Positions 37,141 through 48,800 of a stretch of 64,000 bases of DNA are shown here, piece after piece. Within the stretch, counting starts at the first letter, position 1, and the number at the start of each line of letters is the position of its first letter. The notes under the pieces are model-generated. The model did not search any database, was not told the origin of the DNA, and saw only the letters and a list, made by a program, of their open reading frames with translations. The position numbers were made by a program, and so were the translations under genes. The DNA lies in NCBI RefSeq assembly GCF_051020955.1, contig NW_027476341.1, positions 186,001 to 250,000 on the forward strand. Direction: 5' to 3'. This DNA comes from Megalopta genalis (lineage: Eukaryota; Arthropoda; Insecta; Hymenoptera; Halictidae).

Positions 37141-38598
37141 AAATCATGTATATCACAAGTTTTTGAAGCTAAACCATTTGTTTCGCATGGATTCGAAGAT
37201 CAGCCTTCTGCTTCGCATAGATTTGCAGCTAAATCATGTGTTCCGTATGGATTTGAAGCTAACTCATTTGTTTCGCATGCAATTGAAGCTAAATCATGTA
37301 TATAACAAGTATTTGAAGCTGAACCTTTTGTTTCGCATGGATTTGAAGCTAAGCCTTCTACTTCGTATTGATTTGAAGCTGAATCATGTGTTTCGCTTGT
37401 ATTTGAAGCTAACTCGTTTGATTCGCATGCAGTTGCAGCTAAATCATGTACATCACAAGTATTTGAAGCTAAACCATTTGTTTCGCGTGGATTTGAAACT
37501 AAGCATTCTACTTCGCATTGATTTGAGGCTGAATCATGTATTTCGCATGGATTTGAAACTAAGCCTTCTACTTCGCATTGATTTGAAGCTAAATCGTGTG
37601 TTTCACATGGATCTGAAGGAGTCTCGTTTGTTTCGCCTGCATTTGAAGCTGTATCACTTATATTGACAAGTATGTGAATTTAAATCTTTCGTTTCACGAG
37701 GATTTGAAGCTAAGGCTTCTACTTCATATATATTTGAAGCTAAATCATGTGTTTCGTTTGGATTTGAAGCTAACTCGTTTGTTTCGCATGCAGTTAAAGC
37801 TAAGTAATTTTTAAAACAAGTATTTGGAGCTAAATTATACGTTTCGCATGGATTTGATACTAAGGCTTCTACTTCGCATTGATTTGATGCTGAATTATGT
37901 GTTTCGCTTGAATTTGAAGCTAACATATTTGTTTCACATGATGTTCAAGCTAAATCATGTATATCACAAGTATTTCAAGCTGTAACATTTGTTTCACATG
38001 AATATTAAGCTAAACCATGTGTTTCGAGTGAATTTGAAGCTAAATCATGTGTTTCGCATGGATGTGAAGCTAACACGTTTGTTTCGCCTGCATTTGAAGC
38101 TAAATCCTGTATATCACAAGTATTTGAAGCTAAATGATTTGTTTCGCATGGATTCGAAGCTAAGGCTTCTACTTCGCATTCATTTGAAGTTAAATCATGT
38201 GTTTCACTTGGGTGTGAAGCTAACTCGCGTGTTTAGCACGTAGTTGAATATAAATCATTTGTATCACAAGTATTTGAACCTAAACCATTTGATTCGCATG
38301 GATTTGAAGCTAAGCCTTCTTCTTCGCATTGATTAGAAGCTAAATCATGTGATCCGCCTGGATTTGAAGCTAACTCGTTTGTTCCACATGCAGTTGAAGC
38401 TTAACATGTATATCACAAGTATTTGATGCTAAACCATTTGTTTCGCTTTGATTTGAAGCTATGGCTTCTACTTCGCATTGATTTGAGGCTAAATCATGTG
38501 TTTCGCTTGGATTTGAAGCTAACTCGATTTTTTCGCATGCAGTTGAAGCTAAATCATGTATATCACAGGTATTTGAAGCTAAATCATGTGTTTCGCAT
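37141..38598 (+). repeat. 1.46-kb duplication, copy 1 (partner 41428-42885)
   Basis: This matches 41428-42885 at an offset of 4287 with few differences (for example ATTTTTTCGC versus ATTTTTCCGC at about 38526/42813). It includes the AAAACAAG/AATATTAAG block and a 29-bp monomer GTTGAAGCTTAACATG. The right end falls where TTTCGCATGGATTCGACG is replaced by TTTCGCTTGGATTTGATAC. Confidence 0.88.
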
Positions 38599-38961
38599 GG
38601 ATTCGACGCTAAGCCTTCGCCTTCGCATTGATTTGAAGCTAAATCACGTGTTCCGCATGGATTTGAAGCTAACTCGTTTGTTTAGCATGCAGTTGAAGCT
38701 AAATCACGTATATCACAAGTATTTGAAGTTGAACCATTTGTTTCGCACGGATTTGAAGCTAAGCCTTCTACTTCTCATTGATTTGAAGCTAAATCATGTG
38801 TTTGGCTTGGGTTTCAAGCTAACTCGTTTGTTTCGCCTGCAGTTGAAGCTAAATCATGTATATCACAAGTATTTGAAGCTAAACCAATTGTTTCGCATGG
38901 ATTCGAAGATCAGACTTCTGCTTCGCACTGATTTGAAGCGGCATCGTGTGTTTCGCTGTAT

Positions 38962-40551
38962 TTGAAGCTAACTCGTTTGTTTCGCATGCAATTGAAGCTA
39001 AATCATGTAAATCACAAGTATTTGAAGCTGAACCTTTTGTTTCGCATGGATTTGAAGCAAAGCCTTCTACTTCGTATTGATTTGAAGCTGAATCATGTGT
39101 TTCGCTTGTATTTGAAGCTAACTCGTTTGTTTCGCATGCTGTTGAAGCTAAATCATGTATATCACAAGTATTTGAAGCTAAACCAATTGTTTCGCATGGA
39201 TTCAAAGATCAGTCTTCTACTTCGCATTGATTTGAAACTAAATCATGTGTTTCGTATGGATTTGAAGCTAACTCGATTGTTTCGCATGCAGTTGAAGGTA
39301 AATCATGTATATCACAAGTATTTGAAACTAGATTATTTGTGTCGCATGGATTTAAAGCTAAGCCTTCTACTTCGCATTGATTTGAAGCTAAATTATGTGG
39401 TTCGCATGGATTTGAAGCCAACTCTCTTGTTTTGCATGCAGTTGAAACTGAATCATATGTATCAGAAGTATTTGATGCTAACCCAATTGGTTCGCGTGGA
39501 TTTAAAGCAAAGCCTTCTTCTTCGCATTGATTTGAAGCTAAATCGTGTGTTTCGCATGGATTTGAAGCTAAACCATTTAATCCGCATGGATTTGAATATA
39601 AGCCTTCTACGTCGCATTGATTTGAAGCTAAATCATGTGTTCCGCTTGGATTTTAAGCTAACTCGTTTGTATCACATGCAGTTGAAGTTAAATCATGTAT
39701 ATCACAAGTATTTGAAGCTAAACCATTTGTTTCGCATGGATTCGAAGATCAGCCTTCTGCTTCGCATAGATTTGCAGCTAAATCATGTGTTCCGTATGGA
39801 TTTGAAGCTAACTCGTTTGTTTCGCATGCAATTGAAGCTAAATCATGTATATAACAAGTATTTGAAGCTGAACCTTTTGTTTCGCATGGATTTGAAGCTA
39901 AGCCTTCTACTTCGTATTGATTTGAAGCTGAATCATGTGTTTCGCTTGTATTTGAAGCTAACTCGTTTGATTCGCATGCAGTTGCAGCTAAATCATGTAC
40001 ATCACAAGTATTTGAAGCTAAACCATTTGTTTCGCGTGGATTTGAAACTAAGCCTTCTACTTCGCATTGATTTGAATCTGAATCATGTATTTCGCATGGA
40101 TTTGAAGCTAACTCGTTTAATTCGCATGCAGTTGAAGCTAAATCATGTATTTCACAAGTATTTGAAGCTAAAACTTTTGATTCGCACGGATTTGAAGCTA
40201 TGCCTTTTACGTCACATTGATTTGAGGCTAAATCATGTGTTTCGCTTGGATTTGAAGCTAACTCGATTTTTTCGCATGCAGTTGAAGCTAAATCATGTAT
40301 ATCACAGGTATTTGAAGCTAAATCATGTGTTTCGTTTGGATTTGAAACTAAGCCTTCTACTTCGCATTGATTTGAAGCTATATCATGTGTTTCGCATGGA
40401 TGTCAAGCTAACTCGTTTGTTTCGCATGCTGTTGAAGCTATATCATGTATATCGCAAGTATTCGAAGCTAAACCATTTGTTTCGCATGGATTTGAAGATA
40501 AGCCTTCTACTTCGAATTGATTTGAAGCTGAATAATGTGTTTCGCTTGTAA
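38962..40551 (+). other. Open frame of 529 codons in the LKL frame, probably not a gene
   Basis: This is an LKL-frame run ending at the TAA of a 700-bp block. It overlaps the 2.5-kb duplication, and its near copy forms the right two-thirds of the 759-codon frame at 43100-45379. The shared frame is therefore explained by duplication rather than by independent conservation. Confidence 0.15.
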
Positions 40552-41460
40552 TTGAAGTTAACTCGTTTGTTTCGCACGCAGTTGAAGATAAATCATGTAT
40601 ATCACAAGTATTTGAAGCTAAACAATTTGATCCGCATGGATTTGAAGCCAAGCATTCTACTTCGCATTGATTTGAGGGTAAGTCATGTGTTTCGCATGGA
40701 TTTGAAGCTAAACCATTTGATTCGCATGGATTTGAAGCTAAGCCTTCTACGTCGCATTGATTTGAAGCAGAATCATGTGTTTCGCTTGTATTTGAAGCTA
40801 ACTGGTTTGATTCGCACGCAGTTGAAGATAAATCATGTATATAACAAGTATTTGAAGCTAAACCATTTGATTCGAATGGATTTGAAGATAAGCCTTCTAC
40901 TTCGCATTGATTTGAAGGTAAATCATGTATTTCGCATGGATTCGAAGCTAACGCGTTTGTTTTGCCTGCATTTGAAGCTAAATCGTGTATATCACAAGTA
41001 TTTGAAGCTAAATGATTTGTTTCGCATTGATTTGAAGCTAAGGCTTCTACTTCGCATTCATTTGAAGTTAAATCATGTGTTTCCCTTAGGTGTGAAGCTA
41101 ACTCGCGTGTTTAGCACGCAGTTGAAGCCAAATCTTGTATATCACAGGTATTTGAAGCTAAACCATTTGTTTCGCATGGATTCGAAGATCAGACTTCTGC
41201 TTCGCACTGATTTGAAGCGGCATCGTGTGTTTCGCTGTATTTGAAGCTAACTCGTTTGTTTCGCATGCAATTGAAGCTAAATCATGTATATCACAAGTAT
41301 TTGAAGCTGAACCTTTTGTTTCGCATGGATTTGAAGCTAAGCCTTCTACTTCGTATTGATTTGAAGCTGATCATGTGTTTCGCTTGTATTTGAAGCTAAC
41401 TCGTTTGTTTCGCATGCTGTTGAAGCTAAATCATGTATATCACAAGTATTTGAAGCTAAA
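38966..41460 (+). repeat. 2.5-kb duplication, copy 1 (partner 43794-46288)
   Basis: This matches 43794-46288 at an offset of 4828 over about 2.5 kb. Both copies share rare features such as TGTAAATCACAAG, the frame-breaking deletion in GAAGCTGATCATG (41366/46194) and CCCTTAGGTGTG. Few differences were noted, for example TAAGCCTTC at 39360 versus TAAGCATTC, and TTTTTTCGCATGC versus TTTTTTCGAATGC near 40270/45098. Left and right flanks differ clearly. Confidence 0.9.
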
Positions 41461-42885
41461 CCATTTGTTTCGCATGGATTCGAAGATCAGCCTTCTGCTT
41501 CGCATAGATTTGCAGCTAAATCATGTGTTCCGTATGGATTTGAAGCTAACTCATTTGTTTCGCATGCAATTGAAGCTAAATCATGTATATAACAAGTATT
41601 TGAAGCTGAACCTTTTGTTTCGCATGGATTTGAAGCTAAGCCTTCTACTTCGTATTGATTTGAAGCTGAATCATGTGTTTCGCTTGTATTTGAAGCTAAC
41701 TCGTTTGATTCGCATGCAGTTGCAGCTAAATCATGTACATCACAAGTATTTGAAGCTAAACCATTTGTTTCGCGTGGATTTGAAACTAAGCATTCTACTT
41801 CGCATTGATTTGAGGCTGAATCATGTATTTCGCATGGATTTGAAACTAAGCCTTCTACTTCGCATTGATTTGAAGCTAAATCGTGTGTTTCACATGGATC
41901 TGAAGGAGTCTCGTTTGTTTCGCCTGCATTTGAAGCTGTATCACTTATATTGACAAGTATGTGAATTTAAATCTTTCGTTTCACGAGGATTTGAAGCTAA
42001 GGCTTCTACTTCATATATATTTGAAGCTAAATCATGTGTTTCGTTTGGATTTGAAGCTAACTCGTTTGTTTCGCATGCAGTTAAAGCTAAGTAATTTTTA
42101 AAACAAGTATTTGGAGCTAAATTATACGTTTCGCATGGATTTGATACTAAGGCTTCTACTTCGCATTGATTTGATGCTGAATTATGTGTTTCGCTTGAAT
42201 TTGAAGCTAACATATTTGTTTCACATGATGTTCAAGCTAAATCATGTATATCACAAGTATTTCAAGCTGTAACATTTGTTTCACATGAATATTAAGCTAA
42301 ACCATGTGTTTCGAGTGAATTTGAAGCTAAATCATGTGTTTCGCATGGATGTGAAGCTAACACGTTTGTTTCGCCTGCATTTGAAGCTAAATCCTGTATA
42401 TCACAAGTATTTGAAGCTAAATGATTTGTTTCGCATGGATTCGAAGCTAAGGCTTCTACTTCGCATTCATTTGAAGTTAAATCATGTGTTTCACTTGGGT
42501 GTGAAGCTAACTCGCGTGTTTAGCACGTAGTTGAATATAAATCATTTGTATCACAAGTATTTGAACCTAAACCATTTGATTCGCATGGATTTGAAGCTAA
42601 GCCTTCTTCTTCGCATTGATTAGAAGCTAAATCATGTGATCCGCCTGGATTTGAAGCTAACTCGTTTGTTCCACATGCAGTTGAAGCTTAACATGTATAT
42701 CACAAGTATTTGATGCTAAACCATTTGTTTCGCTTTGATTTGAAGCTATGGCTTCTACTTCGCATTGATTTGAGGCTAAATCATGTGTTTCGCTTGGATT
42801 TGAAGCTAACTCGATTTTTCCGCATGCAGTTGAAGCTAAATCATGTATATCACAGGTATTTGAAGCTAAATCATGTGTTTCGCTT
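41428..42885 (+). repeat. 1.46-kb duplication, copy 2 (partner 37141-38598)
   Basis: This is the second copy at offset 4287. It is followed by a C-D junction and another copy of the 700-bp block, whereas copy 1 is followed by different monomers. Confidence 0.88.
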
Positions 42886-43099
42886 GGATTTGATACTAAG
42901 CCTTCTACTTCGCATTGATTTGAAGCTATATCATGTGTTTCGCATGGATGTCAAGCTAACTCGTTTGTTTCGCATGCTGTTGAAGCTATATCATGTATAT
43001 CACAAGTATTCGAAGCTAAACCATTTGTTTCGCATGGATTTGAAGATAAGCCTTCTACTTCGAATTGATTTGAAGCTGAATAATGTGTTTCGCTTGTAA

Positions 43100-45379
43100 T
43101 TGAAGTTAACTTGTTTGTTTCGCACGCAGTTGAAGATAAATCATGTATATCACAAGTATTTGAAGCTAAACAATTTGATCCGCATGGATTTGAAGCTAAG
43201 CATTCTACTTCGCATTGATTTGAGGGTAAGTCATGTGTTTCGCATGGATTTGAAGCTAAACCATTTGATTCGCATGGATTTGAAGCTAAGCCTTCTACGT
43301 CGCATTGATTTGAAGCAGAATCATGTGTTTCGCTTGTATTTGAAGCTAACTGGTTTGATTCGCACGCAGTTGAAGATAAATCATGTATATCACAAGTATT
43401 TGAAGCTAAACCATTTGATTCGAATGGATTTGAAGATAAGCCTTCTACTTCGCATTCATTTGAAGGTAAATCATGTATTTCGCATGGATTCGAAGCTAAC
43501 GCGTTTGTTTTGCCTGCATTTGAAGCTAAATCGTGTATATCACAAGTATTTGAAGCTAAATGATTTGTTTCGCATTGATTTGAAGCTAAGGCTTCTACTT
43601 CGCATTCATTTGAAGTTAAATCATGTGTTTCCCTTGGGTGTGAAGCTAACTCGAGTGTTTAGCACGCAGTTGAAGCCAAATCTTGTATATCACAGGTATT
43701 TGAAGCTAAACCATTTGTTTCGCATGGATTCGACGCTAAGCCTTCGCCTTCGCATTGATTTGAAGCTAAATCACGTGTTCCGCATGGATTTGAAGCTAAC
43801 TCGTTTGTTTCGCATGCAATTGAAGCTAAATCATGTAAATCACAAGTATTTGAAGCTGAACCTTTTGTTTCGCATGGATTTGAAGCAAAGCCTTCTACTT
43901 CGTATTGATTTGAAGCTGAATCATGTGTTTCGCTTGTATTTGAAGCTAACTCGTTTGTTTCGCATGCTGTTGAAGCTAAATCATGTATATCACAAGTATT
44001 TGAAGCTAAACCAATTGTTTCGCATGGATTCAAAGATCAGTCTTCTACTTCGCATTGATTTGAAACTAAATCATGTGTTTCGTATGGATTTGAAGCTAAC
44101 TCGATTGTTTCGCATGCAGTTGAAGGTAAATCATGTATATCACAAGTATTTGAAACTAGATTATTTGTGTCGCATGGATTTAAAGCTAAGCATTCTACTT
44201 CGCATTGATTTGAAGCTAAATTATGTGGTTCGCATGGATTTGAAGCCAACTCTCTTGTTTTGCATGCAGTTGAAACTGAATCATATGTATCAGAAGTATT
44301 TGATGCTAACCCAATTGGTTCGCGTGGATTTAAAGCAAAGCCTTCTTCTTCGCATTGATTTGAAGCTAAATCGTGTGTTTCGCATGGATTTGAAGCTAAA
44401 CCATTTAATCCGCATGGATTTGAATATAAGCCTTCTACGTCGCATTGATTTGAAGCTAAATCATGTGTTCCGCTTGGATTTTAAGCTAACTCGTTTGTAT
44501 CACATGCAGTTGAAGTTAAATCATGTATATCACAAGTATTTGAAGCTAAACCATTTGTTTCGCATGGATTCGAAGATCAGCCTTCTGCTTCGCATAGATT
44601 TGCAGCTAAATCATGTGTTCCGTATGGATTTGAAGCTAACTCGTTTGTTTCGCATGCAATTGAAGCTAAATCATGTATATAACAAGTATTTGAAGCTGAA
44701 CCTTTTGTTTCGCATGGATTTGAAGCTAAGCCTTCTACTTCGTATTGATTTGAAGCTGAATCATGTGTTTCGCTTGTATTTGAAGCTAACTCGTTTGATT
44801 CGCATGCAGTTGCAGCTAAATCATGTACATCACAAGTATTTGAAGCTAAACCATTTGTTTCGCGTGGATTTGAAACTAAGCCTTCTACTTCGCATTGATT
44901 TGAATCTGAATCATGTATTTCGCATGGATTTGAAGCTAACTCGTTTAATTCGCATGCAGTTGAAGCTAAATCATGTATTTCACAAGTATTTGAAGCTAAA
45001 ACTTTTGATTCGCACGGATTTGAAGCTATGCCTTTTACGTCACATTGATTTGAGGCTAAATCATGTGTTTCGCTTGGATTTGAAGCTAACTCGATTTTTT
45101 CGAATGCAGTTGAAGCTAAATCATGTATATCACAGGTATTTGAAGCTAAATCATGTGTTTCGTTTGGATTTGAAACTAAGCCTTCTACTTCGCATTGATT
45201 TGAAGCTATATCATGTGTTTCGCATGGATGTCAAGCTAACTCGTTTGTTTCGCATGCTGTTGAAGCTATATCATGTATATCGCAAGTATTCGAAGCTAAA
45301 CCATTTGTTTCGCATGGATTTGAAGATAAGCCTTCTACTTCGAATTGATTTGAAGCTGAATAATGTGTTTCGCTTGTAA
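43100..45379 (+). other. Longest open frame (759 codons), probably not a gene
   Basis: A stop-to-stop open frame lies between the TAA of CTTGTAATTG at 43097-43099 and the same TAA at 45377-45379. It starts at a TTG; the first ATG is at 43184. It encodes only decapeptides of the LKLNHVFRMD and LKLTRLFRMQ kind, rich in Leu, Lys, Arg, His and Asn, one per 30-bp monomer, with no signal peptide, conserved domain or unique end. The consensus monomer has no stop in this frame, so a long run arises whenever no indel or TAA monomer intervenes. The repeating Leu spacing of about three to four could look like an amphipathic helix. I recognise no family. Translation is not supported by anything outside the frame itself. 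Confidence 0.2.
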
Positions 45380-46288
45380 TTGAAGTTAACTCGTTTGTTT
45401 CGCACGCAGTTGAAGATAAATCATGTATATCACAAGTATTTGAAGCTAAACAATTTGATCCGCATGGATTTGAAGCCAAGCATTCTACTTCGCATTGATT
45501 TGAGGGTAAGTCATGTGTTTCGCATGGATTTGAAGCTAAACCATTTGATTCGCATGGATTTGAAGCTAAGCCTTCTACGTCGCATTGATTTGAAGCAGAA
45601 TCATGTGTTTCGCTTGTATTTGAAGCTAACTGGTTTGATTCGCACGCAGTTGAAGATAAATCATGTATATAACAAGTATTTGAAGCTAAACCATTTGATT
45701 CGAATGGATTTGAAGATAAGCCTTCTACTTCGCATTGATTTGAAGGTAAATCATGTATTTCGCATGGATTCGAAGCTAACGCGTTTGTTTTGCCTGCATT
45801 TGAAGCTAAATCGTGTATATCACAAGTATTTGAAGCTAAATGATTTGTTTCGCATTGATTTGAAGCTAAGGCTTCTACTTCGCATTCATTTGAAGTTAAA
45901 TCATGTGTTTCCCTTAGGTGTGAAGCTAACTCGCGTGTTTAGCACGCAGTTGAAGCCAAATCTTGTATATCACAGGTATTTGAAGCTAAACCATTTGTTT
46001 CGCATGGATTCGAAGATCAGACTTCTGCTTCGCACTGATTTGAAGCGGCATCGTGTGTTTCGCTGTATTTGAAGCTAACTCGTTTGTTTCGCATGCAATT
46101 GAAGCTAAATCATGTATATCACAAGTATTTGAAGCTGAACCTTTTGTTTCGCATGGATTTGAAGCTAAGCCTTCTACTTCGTATTGATTTGAAGCTGATC
46201 ATGTGTTTCGCTTGTATTTGAAGCTAACTCGTTTGTTTCGCATGCTGTTGAAGCTAAATCATGTATATCACAAGTATTTGAAGCTAAA
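43794..46288 (+). repeat. 2.5-kb duplication, copy 2 (partner 38966-41460)
   Basis: This is the second copy at offset 4828. At its right end the array switches to a segment matching 36003-36850 (offset 10195), so the block is joined to a third source. Confidence 0.9.
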
Positions 46289-47045
46289 CAATTTGTTTCG
46301 CATGGATTCAAAGATCAGTCTTCTACTTCGCATTGATTTGAAACTAAATCATGTGTTTCGTATGAATTTGAAGCTAACTCGATTGTTTCGCATGCAGTTG
46401 AAGCTAAATCATGTATTTCACAAGTATTTGAAACTAGATTATTTGTGTCGCATGGATTTAAAGCTAAGCCTTCTACTTCGCATTGATTTGAAGCTAAATT
46501 ATGTGGTTCGCATGGATTTGAAGCCAACTCGTTTGTTTTGCATGCAGTTGAAACTAAATCATATGTATCAGAAGTATTTGATGCTAACCCAATTGGTTAG
46601 CGTGGATTTAAAGCAAAGCCTTCTTCTTCGCATTGATTTGAAGCTAAATCGTGTGTTTCGCATGGATTTGATGCTAACTCGTTTGTTTCGCATGCAGTTG
46701 AATCTAGCTCATGTATATCACGAGTATTTAAAGCTGAACCATTTGTTTCGCATGGATTTGAAGGTAAGCACTCTAGTTCGCATTGAATTGAAGCTAAATC
46801 ATGAGTTTCGCTTGGATTTGAAGCTATCTCGATTGTTTCGCATGCTGTAGAATCCAAATCATGTATGTCACAAGTATTTGAACCTAAACCATTTGATTCG
46901 CATTGATTTGAAGCTGAACCTTCTTCTTCGCATTTATTTGAAGTTAAATCATGTGTTTCAATTGGGTGTGAAGCTAACTCGTTTGTTTAGCATGCAGTTG
47001 AAGATAAATCATATATATCACAAGTATTTGAAGCTAAACCATTTG
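46198..47045 (+). repeat. 0.85-kb duplication (partner 36003-36850)
   Basis: This is the second copy at offset 10195. Downstream it continues to match the 37-kb segment but at offset 10105, showing a 90-bp (three-monomer) deletion relative to the first copy. Confidence 0.85.
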
Positions 47046-47807
47046 TTTCGCATGGATTTGAAGCTAAGCATTCTACTTCGCATTGATTTGAGGGTAAGTC
47101 ATGTGTTTCGCATGGATTTGAAGCTAAACCATTTAATCCGCAAGGATTTGAATCTAAGCCTTCTACGTCGCATTGAATTGAAGCTAAATCATGTGTTCCG
47201 CTTGGATTTTAAGCTAACTCGTTTGTATCACATGTAGTTGAAGTTAAATCATGTATATCACAAGTTTTTGAAGCTGAACCTTTTGTTTCGCATGGATTTG
47301 AAGCTAAGCCTTCTACTTCGTATTGATTTGAAGCTGAATCATGTGTTTCGCTTGTATTTGAGGCTAACTCGTTTGATTCGCATGCAGTTGCAGCTAAATC
47401 ATGTACATCACAAGTATTTGAAGCTAAACCATTTGTTTCGCGTGGATTTGAAACTAAGCATTCTACTTCGCATTGATTTGAGGCTGAATCATGTATTTCG
47501 CATGGATTTGAAGCTAACTCGTTTAATTCGCATGCAGTTGAAGCTAAATCATGTATATCACAAGTATTTGAAGCTAAAACTTTTGATTCGCACGGATTTG
47601 AAGCTATGCCTTTTACGTCACATTGATTTGAGGCTAAATCATGTGTTTCGCTTGGATTTGAAGCTAACTCGATTTTTTCGCATGCAGTTGAAGCTAAATC
47701 ATGTATATCACAAGTATTCGAAGCTAAACCATTTGATCCGCATGGATTTGAAGATAAGCCTTCTACTTGGAATTGATTTGAAGCTGAATAATGTGTTTCG
47801 CTTGTAA

Positions 47808-48800
47808 TTGAAGTTAACTCGTTTGTTTCGCACGCAGTTGAAGATAAATCATGTATATCACAAGTATTTGAAGCTAAACCATTTGATCCGCATGGATTTG
47901 AAGCTAAGCATACTACTTCGCATTGATTTGAGGGTAAGCCATGTGTTTCGCATGGATTTGAAGCTAAACCATTTGATTCGCATGGATTTGAAGATAAGCC
48001 TTCTACGTCGCATTGATTTGAAGAAGAATCATGTGTTTCGCTTGTATTTGAAGCTAACTGGTTTGATTCGCACGCAGTTGAAGATAAATCATGTATATCA
48101 CAAGTATTTGAAGTTAAACCATTTGATTCGAATGGATTTGAAGATAAGCCTTCTACTTCGCATTGATTTGAAGGTAAATCATGTATTTCGCATGGATTCG
48201 AAGCTAACGCGTTTGTTTTGCCTGCATTTGAAGCTAAATCGTGTATATCACAAGTATTTGAAGCTAAATGATTTGTTTCGCATTTATTTGAAGCTAAGGC
48301 TTCTACTTCGCATTCATTTGAAGTTAAATCATGTGTTTCCCTTGGGTGTGAAGCTAACTCGCGTGTTTAGCACGCAGTTGAAGCCAAATCTTGTATATCA
48401 CAGGTATTTGAAGCTAAACCATTTGTTTCGCATGGATTCGACGCTAAGCCTTCACCTTCGCATTGATTTGAAGCTAAATCACGTGTTCCGCATGGATTTG
48501 AAGCTACCTCGTTTGATTCGTATGCAGTTGAAGCTAAATCATGTATACCACAAGTATTTGAAGCTGAACCATTCGTTTAGCATGGATTTGAAGCTAAGCC
48601 TTCTACTTCGCATTGATTTTAAGCTGCATCGTGTGATTCGCATGGATTTGAAGCTATCTCGTTTGTTTCGCATGCTGTTGAAGCTAAATCATGTATATCA
48701 CAAGTATTTGATACTAACCCAATTGATCCGCATGGATTTGAAGCAAAGCCTTCTCTTTCGCATTGATTTGAAGCTAAATCTGTGTTTCGCATGGATTTGA
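47808..48800 (+). other. Open frame of 330 codons in the LKL frame, probably not a gene
   Basis: This starts at the TTG after the TAA of a 700-bp block and ends when a one-base loss in AAATCTGTG (about 48780) shifts the frame. Its content is the same decapeptides as in the other LKL-frame runs. Confidence 0.12.
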
